Below are positions 26,148 through 34,410 of a DNA stretch of 64,000 nucleotides, in pieces. The notes under the pieces are model-generated. The model saw only the letters and a program-made list of their open reading frames with translations, was not told where the DNA came from and searched no databases. The position numbers were made by a program, and so were the translations under genes. Position 1 is the first letter of the stretch, and each line of letters begins with the position of its first letter. This DNA comes from Virgibacillus sp. 7505 (GTDB lineage Bacteria; Bacillota; Bacilli; Bacillales; Amphibacillaceae): positions 26,223 to 90,222 of the forward strand of contig NZ_NPBF01000026.1 of assembly GCF_002272135.1 (NCBI RefSeq), written 5' to 3'.

Positions 26148-27428
26148 ATGGCTGTTTATTTTAAACAAGGTAAAGTTGACGAAGATATTAAGCGTGATGA
26201 TGAGAAAATTGCAGAGATAGTCAGATCAACGATCCAAAGGATTGAGGAGGAAGGGGACAAAGCAATCAGAGAATTGTCTCTTCAGTTCGATAAGTGGACA
26301 CCAGAAAGCTTCCGTCTTACAAAAGAAGAAATCGAGGAAATTTGCGCTTCTATACCTGAACAAACGAAGCAGGATATTGAATTCGCTCAGAATAATATCA
26401 GACGTTTTGCAGAGGAACAAAAAAAATCAATGAAAGATATTGAAGTGGAAACGATGCCGGGAGTAATTCTGGGGCACAAAAATATCCCGGTTGGCAGTGT
26501 GGGCTGCTATATCCCAGGCGGACGATATCCAATGGTTGCTTCTGCTCACATGAGTGTATTGACGGCTAAAGTAGCAGGCGTTAATAGAGTGATTGCATGT
26601 ACACCACCGATTAATGGTGAAGTACCTGCGGCTACTGTTTATGCGATGCATAAGGCTGGAGCGGACGAGATATATATCCTAGGCGGTATCCAAGCTATGG
26701 CGGGAATGGCAATTGGTACCAAAACGATGGAGCCAGTAGATATGATTGTTGGACCAGGGAATGCTTTTGTAGCCGAAACGAAGAGACAGCTGTATGGTCG
26801 TGTAGGTATTGATCTTTTTGCAGGTCCGACAGAAACACTAGTAGTTGCTGATGAAACAAGTGATCCAGAATTTATTGCGACAGATTTGCTCGGACAAGGA
26901 GAGCATGGGCCAACTTCCCCTGGTGCATTGATTACTACATCTAAAGAAATAGCTGAAAAAACTGTAGAAGAAATTGAAAGACAGTTAAAGATTCTTCCAA
27001 CTGCGGATGTGGCAAGTGTCTCATGGAATGATTATGGACAAATAATCATTGTAGAAGATGAGCAAGAAGCGTTAAAAGAAGCAGACAGATTGGCTTTTGA
27101 GCATGTTGAGATACTTACTAAAAATCCTGATTTCTTCTTGGAGAACATGAAAAACTACGGCTGTCTATTCCTCGGACCTGAAACAAATGTTGCGTATGGT
27201 GACAAAGTTATAGGAACAAATCATACGTTACCAACTAAAGGGGCAGCTCGATATACTGGCGGACTTTGGGTCGGTAAGTTTTTGAAAACGGTTACTTATC
27301 AGCGGATCGAATCCAAAGAGCAAAGTGCCTTTATTGGGGAATATGCTGCTAGACTATGTCAGCTGGAGAACTTCGCTGGTCATGCAGAACAAGCATTACT
27401 GAGAGTGAGAAAATACAAATCAAACTAA
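26148..27428 (+). CDS. HisD-superfamily dehydrogenase, sulfopropanediol 3-dehydrogenase (HpsN)-like
   Basis: A 426-residue zinc- and NAD-dependent dehydrogenase related to histidinol dehydrogenase. Zinc ligands Gln250, His253, Asp352 and His412 and the bases Glu318-His319 are all in place. No other his gene is present, and the pattern [24 protein letters not shown] with [14 protein letters not shown] fits the catabolic HpsN branch, which oxidises dihydroxypropanesulfonate. With a LacI regulator upstream and a GntP permease 36 bases downstream it is best seen as the enzyme of a dedicated uptake-and-oxidation cassette for a polyol or hydroxy acid or sulfonate. The true substrate is unknown. ATG 26148 has GGGAGGG nine bases upstream. 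Confidence 0.8.
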   Translation: MAVYFKQGKVDEDIKRDDEKIAEIVRSTIQRIEEEGDKAIRELSLQFDKWTPESFRLTKEEIEEICASIPEQTKQDIEFAQNNIRRFAEEQKKSMKDIEVETMPGVILGHKNIPVGSVGCYIPGGRYPMVASAHMSVLTAKVAGVNRVIACTPPINGEVPAATVYAMHKAGADEIYILGGIQAMAGMAIGTKTMEPVDMIVGPGNAFVAETKRQLYGRVGIDLFAGPTETLVVADETSDPEFIATDLLGQGEHGPTSPGALITTSKEIAEKTVEEIERQLKILPTADVASVSWNDYGQIIIVEDEQEALKEADRLAFEHVEILTKNPDFFLENMKNYGCLFLGPETNVAYGDKVIGTNHTLPTKGAARYTGGLWVGKFLKTVTYQRIESKEQSAFIGEYAARLCQLENFAGHAEQALLRVRKYKSN

Positions 27429-27464
27429 GAAATCACACTTCAATTATGGGAATAGGTGACCACT

Positions 27465-28784
27465 ATGTTAAGTATGATAGGTCTTATTGGTGGTTTAGTA
27501 TTACTGACGATTCTAGTTATGAAAGGTATGAATCTGTTAGTTGTCGCACCGATATCTGCATTATTCGTGGCAATTTTGAATGGTATACCAATATTCCCTC
27601 AGTTTGCCGATGAGGGTCAGGTAGATTTTATAACCGGCTATATGGATGGTTTTGCCGGATTCATCACCTCTTGGTACCTTATGTTTTTGGCCGGTGCTAT
27701 TTTCGGGAAAGTGATGGAAGATAGCGGAGCAGCTGATAGTGTTTCGCATTGGATTATCACAAAGATAGGAATTAAGCATGCTGTACTTGCAATAGTACTC
27801 GCATCTGCTGTATTGACATATGGCGGGGTTAGTTTATTCGTAGTTGCATTTGCAGTATATCCGATGGCGGTCAGCTTATTTAAGGAAGCGGATTTACCAA
27901 GAAGGTTCATACCAGCAGCATTGGCGTTCGGCTCTACCACATTTACAATGACATCTGCAGGATCACCTGAGATACAAAACTGGATCCCGATTCCCTTTCT
28001 CGGAACAAGTCCTTATGCAGGGTGGGAAGTCAGTATACTGACAGCTGTATTCATGATTGTCTTTGGGTATTGGTGGCTGATGAAAATGATCAGAAAAGCC
28101 ACTAAAAAAGGGGAACGTTTCATTGCAAGAGATGCAGATCAAATAGAAATAAGAAAAGATCTCCCGAATCCGTTAAAAAGCATAATTCCATTATTAATAG
28201 TTTTAATTATTGCTTTTGCTTTCCATAATACATTAGCCCAGTCAGCATTGATTCTTGCTTTGCTTGGCGGGATTATCTCTACATGGTTATTAAACAGAAA
28301 GTACTTTAGGAACTTCTGGAATGCAGTGGGTGAAGGTACGACTGGAGCAATTATTGCAATCGGTAACACGTCAGCAGTAGTCGGTTTTGGCGGAGTTGCA
28401 AAGATAACCCCAGCTTTCGATGATGCAGTGAACTTTATGACTAGTATTCCAGGATCACCATTAATAGGCGGAGCATTAGCTGTAATGGTTATTGCGGGAT
28501 TGACTGGTTCATTATCAGGGGGCCAATCGATAGCCTTGCCAATCTTGGCTCCGCATTATTTGGATATAGGAGTAGATCCAGAAGCTCTTCATAGGACGGT
28601 ATCAATTTCTTCCGGTACTTTAGATTCTCTGCCGCACGGAGGTTATGCCGTTACTACGATAAGAGCGATTGCGGGCGAAACACATCGAGATGCATATCCC
28701 GCATTTGGAGCAATGACAGTAATCGTTCCATTAGCAGCAGTTATCTTAGCTGTATTATTATTTAGTTTGGGATTAGGCATTTAA
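27465..28784 (+). CDS. GntP-family permease
   Basis: A membrane transporter of 439 residues with about 12-14 hydrophobic segments in the gluconate:H+ symporter family. Typical features are the glycine-rich FLAGAIFGKVMEDSGAA, TSAGSPEIQNWIP and LTGSLSGGQSIALPI with a conserved SGTLDSLPHGGYAV near the end. Members take up gluconate, hydroxybutyrate, glycerate and similar acids. It follows the HisD-like gene by 36 bases, so it probably imports that enzyme's substrate. ATG 27465 has AGGTGA five bases upstream; GTG 27456 is the alternative. A terminator with a weak plus-strand T run follows. Confidence 0.87.
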   Translation: MLSMIGLIGGLVLLTILVMKGMNLLVVAPISALFVAILNGIPIFPQFADEGQVDFITGYMDGFAGFITSWYLMFLAGAIFGKVMEDSGAADSVSHWIITKIGIKHAVLAIVLASAVLTYGGVSLFVVAFAVYPMAVSLFKEADLPRRFIPAALAFGSTTFTMTSAGSPEIQNWIPIPFLGTSPYAGWEVSILTAVFMIVFGYWWLMKMIRKATKKGERFIARDADQIEIRKDLPNPLKSIIPLLIVLIIAFAFHNTLAQSALILALLGGIISTWLLNRKYFRNFWNAVGEGTTGAIIAIGNTSAVVGFGGVAKITPAFDDAVNFMTSIPGSPLIGGALAVMVIAGLTGSLSGGQSIALPILAPHYLDIGVDPEALHRTVSISSGTLDSLPHGGYAVTTIRAIAGETHRDAYPAFGAMTVIVPLAAVILAVLLFSLGLGI

Positions 28785-28804
28785 TAGTTGTCCGCATAGA
28801 TACA

Positions 28805-28838
28805 AAAAAGAGCCCCTTCATTATTGAAGGGGCTCTTA
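28805..28838. terminator. Terminator between the GntP gene and the STAS gene
   Basis: AAGAGCCCCTTC and GAAGGGGCTCTT form a 12-bp stem over ATTATT. The T run is strong on the minus strand and weak on the plus strand. Confidence 0.9.
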
Positions 28839-28841
28839 GCA

Positions 28842-29852
28842 TTAGATGATCTGTTTACCCATTTGCCCTAAAGCATAATGAATCCCGTGCTGCAATGTTT
28901 GGAAACAGTCGAATGTTGCAAGTGAGATGCCGGAGTTGGTAATTTGCAAGCCAAGCTCAGGTGAAATTCCGACAAGTAATGTCTGCGTACCAATCAAGGA
29001 TGAAGCCGATCCAACCTTGCTTATAAGGTTCGCGGTATACTGGCTGACGTCCTTATCCAGTCCTGTCAAATCGAGGAGCAGGTATCTTGCTTTATATGCA
29101 GGCAAATTCTCGAGCGTTTTAAATAGCAGCTCCTCGGATCGTTCTTCGTCATATTTTCCAATCAAGGGAACGACAACAACATGATCGAGTACAGGAATGA
29201 TCGGTGATGATAAATCACGCACCAGCTTTTTCAATTCCCTTGTCTTATCTTCGACAGTCGCTTCCAATTCCATGATTTTCTGTGATTCTTTTTTCCGTGC
29301 TAACTGATGGATATTCTCTGAAACTGTAACATCTGAAGGAAAGTAATGGATGATGGTGCTTTGATAGCCTTCCAATTGATAATGCTCCACCTTATACCAC
29401 ACATTTGTTCCGAACATACCGCTGAAGATGCCAGCGTAATGGGCTGGCAAGAAGCGGCCGCCTTCGGTCTTTCCTTGAGAAACATTTATTTTATGTTCCC
29501 AGCTGTCAACCAGCTCTGCTGTCAATGTATGGTTTTCGGGATCAAGATCTTTGATTATAGTCCTTCCCCAGCCTGCTGAAGCATACGTGTTTGTAATGAG
29601 TTCCGCAGCTTTATGGATTCCAACATCAGGTTTGTTTTGGAAATACTCTCCAACAACAATTCCTTGCCGATATCCTGTTGTTTCAAAAACAAGGTTGGAA
29701 ACCTCTTCTCCGGAAATCTCCTCTATGGTATCAAAAAATTCACGCATAGCACTGGAAATCCAAAATAGTACTGCATCTTGTTCTTCATATATGAATCTGC
29801 CTTTATCCAGTTCCCAACCAAACTGGAGGCCGCCAATTTCTATCTTGTCCAA
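28842..29852 (-). CDS. V4R-like sensor plus STAS domain, RsbR-type stressosome protein
   Basis: A 336-residue soluble protein. Residues 1-185 look like a 4-vinyl-reductase-type small-molecule sensor (ends near GYQSTIIHYFPSDV), a coiled helix of about 195-220 follows, and the last 120 residues form a STAS domain (SPIIPVLDHVVVVPLIG, ARYLLLDLTGLDKDVSQYTANLI, LLVGISPELGLQI). In RsbR paralogues STAS domains carry phosphorylated Thr residues; here the first site appears to be Ser and the second Gln, so the phosphorelay may be changed. It probably joins a stressosome that controls sigma-B. The start has a GGAGTACGG site upstream. It is monocistronic. Confidence 0.78.
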   Translation of the reverse strand: MDKIEIGGLQFGWELDKGRFIYEEQDAVLFWISSAMREFFDTIEEISGEEVSNLVFETTGYRQGIVVGEYFQNKPDVGIHKAAELITNTYASAGWGRTIIKDLDPENHTLTAELVDSWEHKINVSQGKTEGGRFLPAHYAGIFSGMFGTNVWYKVEHYQLEGYQSTIIHYFPSDVTVSENIHQLARKKESQKIMELEATVEDKTRELKKLVRDLSSPIIPVLDHVVVVPLIGKYDEERSEELLFKTLENLPAYKARYLLLDLTGLDKDVSQYTANLISKVGSASSLIGTQTLLVGISPELGLQITNSGISLATFDCFQTLQHGIHYALGQMGKQII

Positions 29853-29997
29853 TGGTTCCGTACTCCTTTTTCGGGCGAATTATAGTCCAAGTATCATTAT
29901 AAATTTTATGTAGATACAATGCCAGTTCTTTGCGGTCACGCAGTAAGTCTATACTATCATTTCTCTATATCGTGCCAATATACTAACAATAGCACAT

Positions 29998-30030
29998 ATT
30001 ATGGATGGTTGCTGGCATGCAATCCATAAT
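29998..30030. repeat. Intergenic inverted repeat
   Basis: ATTATGGA and TCCATAAT enclose a second short stem, TTGC/GCAA. No T run follows on either strand, so it is not a standard terminator. It sits in a 250-base gap (29853-30099) otherwise without features. Confidence 0.45.
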
Positions 30031-30099
30031 CCTTAATACGATTTACGAGTAATACGTACGATAATTACCGTTGGCTAACTGCACAGGAGAATATGTATA

Positions 30100-30130
30100 A
30101 AATAAGAGCGTGCCGAATGGACACGCCCTT
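30100..30130 (-). terminator. Rho-independent terminator of the YitT-family gene
   Basis: On the minus strand AAGGGCGTGTCC pairs with GGCACGCTCTT over a 4-base loop, followed by ATTTTAT. Confidence 0.78.
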
Positions 30131-30133
30131 GAC

Positions 30134-30982
30134 TCATTTTGTAATATCCATAAATCCTTCACCGAAAACGTCTCGTACGTCGTATAACGTAATGAATGCT
30201 TTCGTATCGATAGAGCGGACTATTTTCTTCAATGGAAGCAGTTCCTGTTTATTGATGACAACATACAGAATTTCTTTCTGGTTCTGTGTATAATACCCAC
30301 GTCCTTCCAGCAGCGTAACACCTCTGTCGAGCTGCGTGGAAATTGTTTTGGCGATCGTATCTTTCTGATTGGAAATGATGAACACAGCTTTCTTTGGATT
30401 TAACCCTTCAATCACGAATTCCATTACCTTAGTTGCGATATATAGCATAATTACAGTAATCAAAAGCTTCTCAGTACCGATGATGAACCATGAAGCTGCC
30501 ACTACGATCAAATCGAAGAACAGCAGGGCAAAGCTAGTGTTCCAATCAAGATACTTATTCGCAAGACGGGCAAGAATTGCAGTGCCTGCTGTCGTGCCGC
30601 CTACTTTAAGTACAAGTCCAATGCCGACACCTGCAAATAAACCGCCGAAAACTGCGTTTACTAGTACTTGATCAGAAGCTATTTCCCAGCTCTCAGTTAT
30701 ATGAAGGAAAATAGAATTGAGTATGACGACGATAATTGTATAAAAAACAGTCTGTTTGTCTAGGAATCGATATCCTATGATAAGCAAGAGTCCATTCAAA
30801 ATTAAGTTCATGATACTCGGAGCCCAGCCAAGAGCATAAAATAAGATTATAGTAACACCTGTTACACCGCCTTCACCCAGCTCACTTGGAATAGCGAAGA
30901 TATTCACTGCCAGGGCAAATAGAAAGGATCCAGCTATGAGGAATACGAGGTCTTTGAGGAAGTGCTGCTTTATCTGTTTCAT
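30134..30982 (-). CDS. YitT-family membrane protein (DUF161/DUF2179)
   Basis: A 282-residue protein with five or six membrane helices (LVFLIAGSFLFALAVNIFAI first; then GEGGVTGVTIILFYALG) and a C-terminal soluble DUF2179 domain of about 80 residues (AVFIISNQKDTIAKTIS ... GRGYYTQNQKEILYVVI). Paralogues are numerous in Bacillus; the function is not established. ATG 30982 is set by AAAGGGGGT upstream, and the longer frame from 31027 has no such site. It is transcribed alone. Confidence 0.87.
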   Translation of the reverse strand: MKQIKQHFLKDLVFLIAGSFLFALAVNIFAIPSELGEGGVTGVTIILFYALGWAPSIMNLILNGLLLIIGYRFLDKQTVFYTIIVVILNSIFLHITESWEIASDQVLVNAVFGGLFAGVGIGLVLKVGGTTAGTAILARLANKYLDWNTSFALLFFDLIVVAASWFIIGTEKLLITVIMLYIATKVMEFVIEGLNPKKAVFIISNQKDTIAKTISTQLDRGVTLLEGRGYYTQNQKEILYVVINKQELLPLKKIVRSIDTKAFITLYDVRDVFGEGFMDITK

Positions 30983-31214
30983 CTGATAACCCCCTTTTAT
31001 AATGTTGTTTCTTCTCTGATAGACCACGAGATTATATCACACTGCATTATAGCTTGCCATATTACTTGACAAGATTCTGAAAGAATATCTGTCGGTTTCA
31101 TTGCAGATAAAGAAAGGGTAATGGAATATGAAAAGTGAAATATTTAGCAAAATGCGCATAAATTGTGTCTGATTATGAAAAAGATTAGTATGTAGATAGT
31201 AGGAGGGTATGCAG

Positions 31215-32213
31215 ATGAATGAAACATTTAAAGCGTTAATTGCAGATAAACAGGGAGAAGACTTCTCGGTCCAGGTGAAGGAATTGACCGTTGACCAGTT
31301 GCCGGAGGGAGAAGTATTAATCAAGGTCCACTATTCTGGCGTCAACTATAAAGATAGCCTAGCAACGATACCAAATGGAAATGTAGTGAAGTCTTACCCG
31401 ATCGTACCGGGGATAGATTTAGCTGGAGAAGTTGTCACTTCCGAAGATGAGCGATTCCAGCCGGGGGATCAAGTGATTGCCACGAGCTATGAAATCGGGG
31501 TTGCTCGTCATGGTGGTTATAGCGAGTACGCAAGGGTGCCAGCCGAATATATTGTCCCAGTGCCGGAAGGGATGACGACGAGAGAAGCAATGATCATTGG
31601 TACAGCAGGGTTTACAGCTGCACTTTCCGTTCAGCGCTTGTTGGAGAATGGTTTGAATAAAGAAAACGGACCAGTACTTGTTACAGGAGCGACCGGAGGA
31701 GTCGGAAGCTTCGCTGTAGCTATATTGTACAAGCTTGGCTTCGAAGTGGAAGCAAGCACAGGTAAAATAGAGGAGCAGGAATACCTCAAGGAGCTTGGCG
31801 CTACCCGTATTATTTCGCGTGATGAGGTGTATGACGGCAACCTCAAACAGCTTGCCAGCCAAAAATGGGCAGCAGCAGTCGATCCTGTTGGCGGAGAACC
31901 TTTAGCGGCGGTCCTCAGCCAGCTCAAGTATAATGGATCTGCTGCAGTGAGCGGATTGACAGCAGGAGGTAAGGTTCCGACTAGTGTCTTCCCATTCATC
32001 CTGCGCGGAATCAACTTGCTTGGAATTGATTCGGTCTATTGCCCGAAACCAACTCGCGATAAAGTATGGATGCAGCTGGCAACCGCTTTTAACCCAGGAG
32101 ATTTGGAACGATTCGTGATAGAAGATTTGACACTGGAGCAATTGCCAGATGCATTACCTAATTTATTGAAAGGTCATGCCCGAGGCAGATACCTTGTCCG
32201 TATCGGAGAATGA
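31215..32213 (+). CDS. Zinc-independent quinone/acrylyl-CoA oxidoreductase (YhdH/YhfP family)
   Basis: A medium-chain reductase of 332 residues in the family of B. subtilis YhfP and E. coli YhdH/AcuI. The N-terminal domain has YSGVNYKDSLA and PGIDLAGEV; the NADPH site is VTGATGGVGSFAVAIL near residue 153; SGLTAGGKVPTSVFPFILRG and a C-terminal HARGRYLVRI complete it. Characterised members reduce acrylyl-CoA or quinone-like enones. ATG 31215 stands seven bases after AGGAGGG; ATG 31209 is too close to that site. It has its own transcription unit upstream of the Rex-box microprotein. Confidence 0.88.
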   Translation: MNETFKALIADKQGEDFSVQVKELTVDQLPEGEVLIKVHYSGVNYKDSLATIPNGNVVKSYPIVPGIDLAGEVVTSEDERFQPGDQVIATSYEIGVARHGGYSEYARVPAEYIVPVPEGMTTREAMIIGTAGFTAALSVQRLLENGLNKENGPVLVTGATGGVGSFAVAILYKLGFEVEASTGKIEEQEYLKELGATRIISRDEVYDGNLKQLASQKWAAAVDPVGGEPLAAVLSQLKYNGSAAVSGLTAGGKVPTSVFPFILRGINLLGIDSVYCPKPTRDKVWMQLATAFNPGDLERFVIEDLTLEQLPDALPNLLKGHARGRYLVRIGE

Positions 32214-32248
32214 GTGTGACATTTGTGTGTCAGTGAAATTTGAACTGT

Positions 32249-32266
32249 TTGTGAACGTCGTCACAA
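32249..32266. promoter_or_regulatory. Rex-like operator
   Basis: TTGTGAACGTCGTCACAA fits the NADH-sensing Rex consensus TTGTGAANNNNTTCACAA at all but one defined position and is a TTGTGA-N6-TCACAA inverted repeat. It lies just upstream of an extended -10 (TGGCATAAT, 32291-32299) for the microprotein gene. Confidence 0.68.
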
Positions 32267-32330
32267 ATTGTTTTCCTCTGCGATCAATCATGGCATAATC
32301 ATAATCAAATGACTATGTGAGGTGCACAAA

Positions 32331-32471
32331 ATGATTTATCTATTAATTGTGTTCGCGGTGGCTTGTGTTGTTGGCTGTTTTGCAACTTGGATGAAGATGG
32401 TCAAACAAGACGAAAAACAATTTGCAAATGTGACGGAAACTCAGACAGAAGCATATAAAAAGGCTAATTAA
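32331..32471 (+). CDS. Rex-box membrane microprotein (46 aa)
   Basis: One N-terminal membrane helix (YLLIVFAVACVVGCFATW) with two Cys, then a polar tail, KMVKQDEKQFANVTETQTEA. ATG 32331 follows GAGGTG by about eight bases. The gene has its own extended -10 promoter, a Rex-like operator and a terminator, so it is a genuine transcription unit. Rex controls genes for low-oxygen respiration, and the cydABCD operon with two Rex boxes lies 2.7 kb downstream. A role as a small accessory subunit or regulator of an oxidase is a guess; the sequence does not resemble CydX or CydS as I remember them. Confidence 0.75.
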   Translation: MIYLLIVFAVACVVGCFATWMKMVKQDEKQFANVTETQTEAYKKAN

Positions 32472-32473
32472 GT

Positions 32474-32508
32474 AAAAAGCGCGCTGTTCAATCAGCGTGC
32501 TTTTTTTA
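32474..32508 (+). terminator. Rho-independent terminator after the microprotein
   Basis: AAAAAGCGCGCTG pairs with CAGCGTGCTTTTT over TTCAAT. Confidence 0.88.
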
Positions 32509-32612
32509 TGTGACAATATTACTAACTTTTCTTCATAAAATGGGTTATAACATTAGCTGATTAGGGTAAAGGTATGATATTCGAATGATGCTTAAGGAGA
32601 AAGGTACTGGAA

Positions 32613-33479
32613 ATGAAAACAGTTGCGGAGATGACCAAAAGTGTAAGTGCTTTTGATAATTTCGATGAAGCGGCACAGGGTGTGCTGGATATTATCAGTG
32701 AATTCGTGAAGATTAATACACTATTTATCGCTAAAAATGATAGCGTCCATAATGAAATCATCAAAGTTGTAAATCAGAAAGAGACGCTCCTCCAGGAAGG
32801 AGAAAAGCTTCCCTTTAGTGAAACATTATGCAAGCTTAGTGTGGATCACGGGAGAAAAATACTAATAATTCCCGACTTGGCGAAAAGCGAACTTTCTCAC
32901 TCGCTTGAGGTAGCAAAGAATCTTGGAGGCGGCAGCTTTATCGGGATTCCGATCTATTTTGAGAACGGACAGAATTATGGAACCATTTGCGGACTTGACT
33001 CGAACTCATTTCCGTTTACAGAGGAACACATCCGACTATTTGAAACGATGGCTTCGCTTATGACTTTTGTACTTGAGCTTGATAATGCAAACAAGCAGAT
33101 ACAAAATTTATCAGCACCATTTGTTCCGATTACTTCTGGGGTAGCAGTGCTTCCGATTATCGGATTCATCAATGAAGATAGAGCAGAAAAAATAATTCAG
33201 CTATCTCTGCAAAAGAGTCTGGAGCTGAATTTGGACTATCTTGTCATCGACTTATCTGGTATCTCACAGATTGATCATGTGGTGAGCAGCTCACTGCTAA
33301 AGATAGCCACCTTGCTGAAGCTTATCGGTGTGACCCCTATTCTGACCGGATTCCATCCGGATTTAGCATTGAAAGCATTATCTCTGCAGATGGAATTAAA
33401 GGACATTCTTATTGAAGCCAATTTGGAGCGTGCATTGAATAAGATCGGATTAAAATTGGAAAAACGTGATAGTTTGTAA
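32613..33479 (+). CDS. GAF plus STAS domain protein, RsbR-like
   Basis: A 288-residue soluble protein. Residues 1-155 form a GAF-type sensor (NTLFIAKNDSV, FIGIPIYFENGQNYGTICGLDSNSF), followed by a short helix and a C-terminal STAS domain (SGVAVLPIIGFINEDRAEKI, LVIDLSGISQIDHVVSSSL, ILTGFHPDLALKAL). The Asp-Thr pair that is phosphorylated in RsbR is Asp-His here, and the second Thr position is Lys or Ala, so classic phosphorylation is unlikely. It may be a non-phosphorylated stressosome partner. AAGGAGAAAGG lies upstream at a slightly long spacing. Its terminator follows. Confidence 0.82.
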   Translation: MKTVAEMTKSVSAFDNFDEAAQGVLDIISEFVKINTLFIAKNDSVHNEIIKVVNQKETLLQEGEKLPFSETLCKLSVDHGRKILIIPDLAKSELSHSLEVAKNLGGGSFIGIPIYFENGQNYGTICGLDSNSFPFTEEHIRLFETMASLMTFVLELDNANKQIQNLSAPFVPITSGVAVLPIIGFINEDRAEKIIQLSLQKSLELNLDYLVIDLSGISQIDHVVSSSLLKIATLLKLIGVTPILTGFHPDLALKALSLQMELKDILIEANLERALNKIGLKLEKRDSL

Positions 33480-33510
33480 GCCAGACAAGGATATTTGTCT
33501 GGTTTTTGTT
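33480..33510 (+). terminator. Rho-independent terminator after the GAF-STAS gene
   Basis: CCAGACAA pairs with TTGTCTGG over GGATAT, then TTTTTGTTTT. Confidence 0.9.
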
Positions 33511-33560
33511 TTAGGTTGGGACCAGATTTGAATGAATTTGGCAATTGATGGAAAGGGAGA

Positions 33561-33765
33561 AGTGTAGCGCTGTTAACAAGTTTCATCTTAGCTGGGGTTT
33601 TCAGCGGCAGGCTGGCTTCTTGGTAAGTCTTATGCATTTGTTTCAGGAGGCGTTATCTATCATGCTATCAAGGTACAAATGCAGGAACAAGGAAAATTTG
33701 CGGCGTTTTTGTATTTCTGTATACCTTGTATTCTCTATACATTTGTTTGGATAATGGTAAAATAA
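33561..33765 (+). pseudogene. Frameshifted remnant of a small membrane protein
   Basis: Two adjacent frames join into one plausible protein: VALLTSFILAGVF in the first (33564-33602), then SAAGWLLGKSYAFVSGGV and on to YFCIPCILYTFVWIMVK in the next, stopping at 33763-33765. One extra T in the TTTT run near 33597-33601 accounts for the shift. No good start codon stands in the first frame after AAAGGGAG, where GTA is found. It was probably a two-helix membrane protein. The gap 33766-33916 shows AGGAGGG and no further convincing gene. Confidence 0.45.
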
Positions 33766-33916
33766 GGAGGGTACCTAAACAGAAGGAAATACTGCTTGCT
33801 GATCCAAGTATTGCAGGAGTATGCGCGTTTACATAGTACGAATCAGATCCGGAGCATGACGGAATGGCTCTAAGTAACGAGCCGATTTTCGAAAGGAAAG
33901 CATATGAGGTGGAAGT

Positions 33917-34387
33917 ATGAGAATCAGGGAAATTGAAGAAAAAGATAATCAGCAAGTCGAGCAGCTGATTCGGACTTGCTTAAAGGAGTTCGGTGCCGAT
34001 AAGCCTGGAACAGCTTGGAGTGATCCAGATTTAGGTCGTTTCTATTCCTTGTATCAGCAGCCAGGTTCGAAGTATTGGGTTGTGGAGGAGGAAGGAACGA
34101 TTGTTGCCGGATGCGGTATTGGTCCGATCGAAGGACACCCGGAAGTTTGTGAGCTCCAGAAGATGTATACAGCCAAGAATACACGCGGGACAGGCATTGC
34201 ACACGATTTGCTGCAAACAGCACTTACTTTTGCTAGCCAGCATTATAGTCGCTGTTACTTGGAAACGCTGAGCAACATGACTGCAGCAAATCGTTTCTAT
34301 CTGAAGACAGGCTTTCAGCGTTTGGACAGGCCTCTGAGCGAAACAGAACATTATGCTTGTGATGTTTGGTATATCAAGGATTTATAA
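33917..34387 (+). CDS. GNAT-family N-acetyltransferase
   Basis: A 156-residue acetyltransferase with the full GNAT pattern: a central strand with MYTAKNTRGTGIAHDLL for acetyl-CoA pyrophosphate binding, CYLETLSNMTAANRFYLKTGF for motif B and a mixed C-terminus. The family acetylates amines on small molecules or proteins; the substrate is not evident. ATG 33917 has GAGGTGG upstream. A nucleotidyltransferase gene follows after 23 bases, so they may be cotranscribed. Confidence 0.88.
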   Translation: MRIREIEEKDNQQVEQLIRTCLKEFGADKPGTAWSDPDLGRFYSLYQQPGSKYWVVEEEGTIVAGCGIGPIEGHPEVCELQKMYTAKNTRGTGIAHDLLQTALTFASQHYSRCYLETLSNMTAANRFYLKTGFQRLDRPLSETEHYACDVWYIKDL

Positions 34388-34410
34388 TGTAACGAAAGGA
34401 AGGCGAACTC

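Noticed and set aside
33545..33754. 69-codon gene MEREKCSAVNKFHLSW and on
   Set aside because: The residues are not protein-like; the two other frames together give a better membrane protein, so the region is treated as a remnant.
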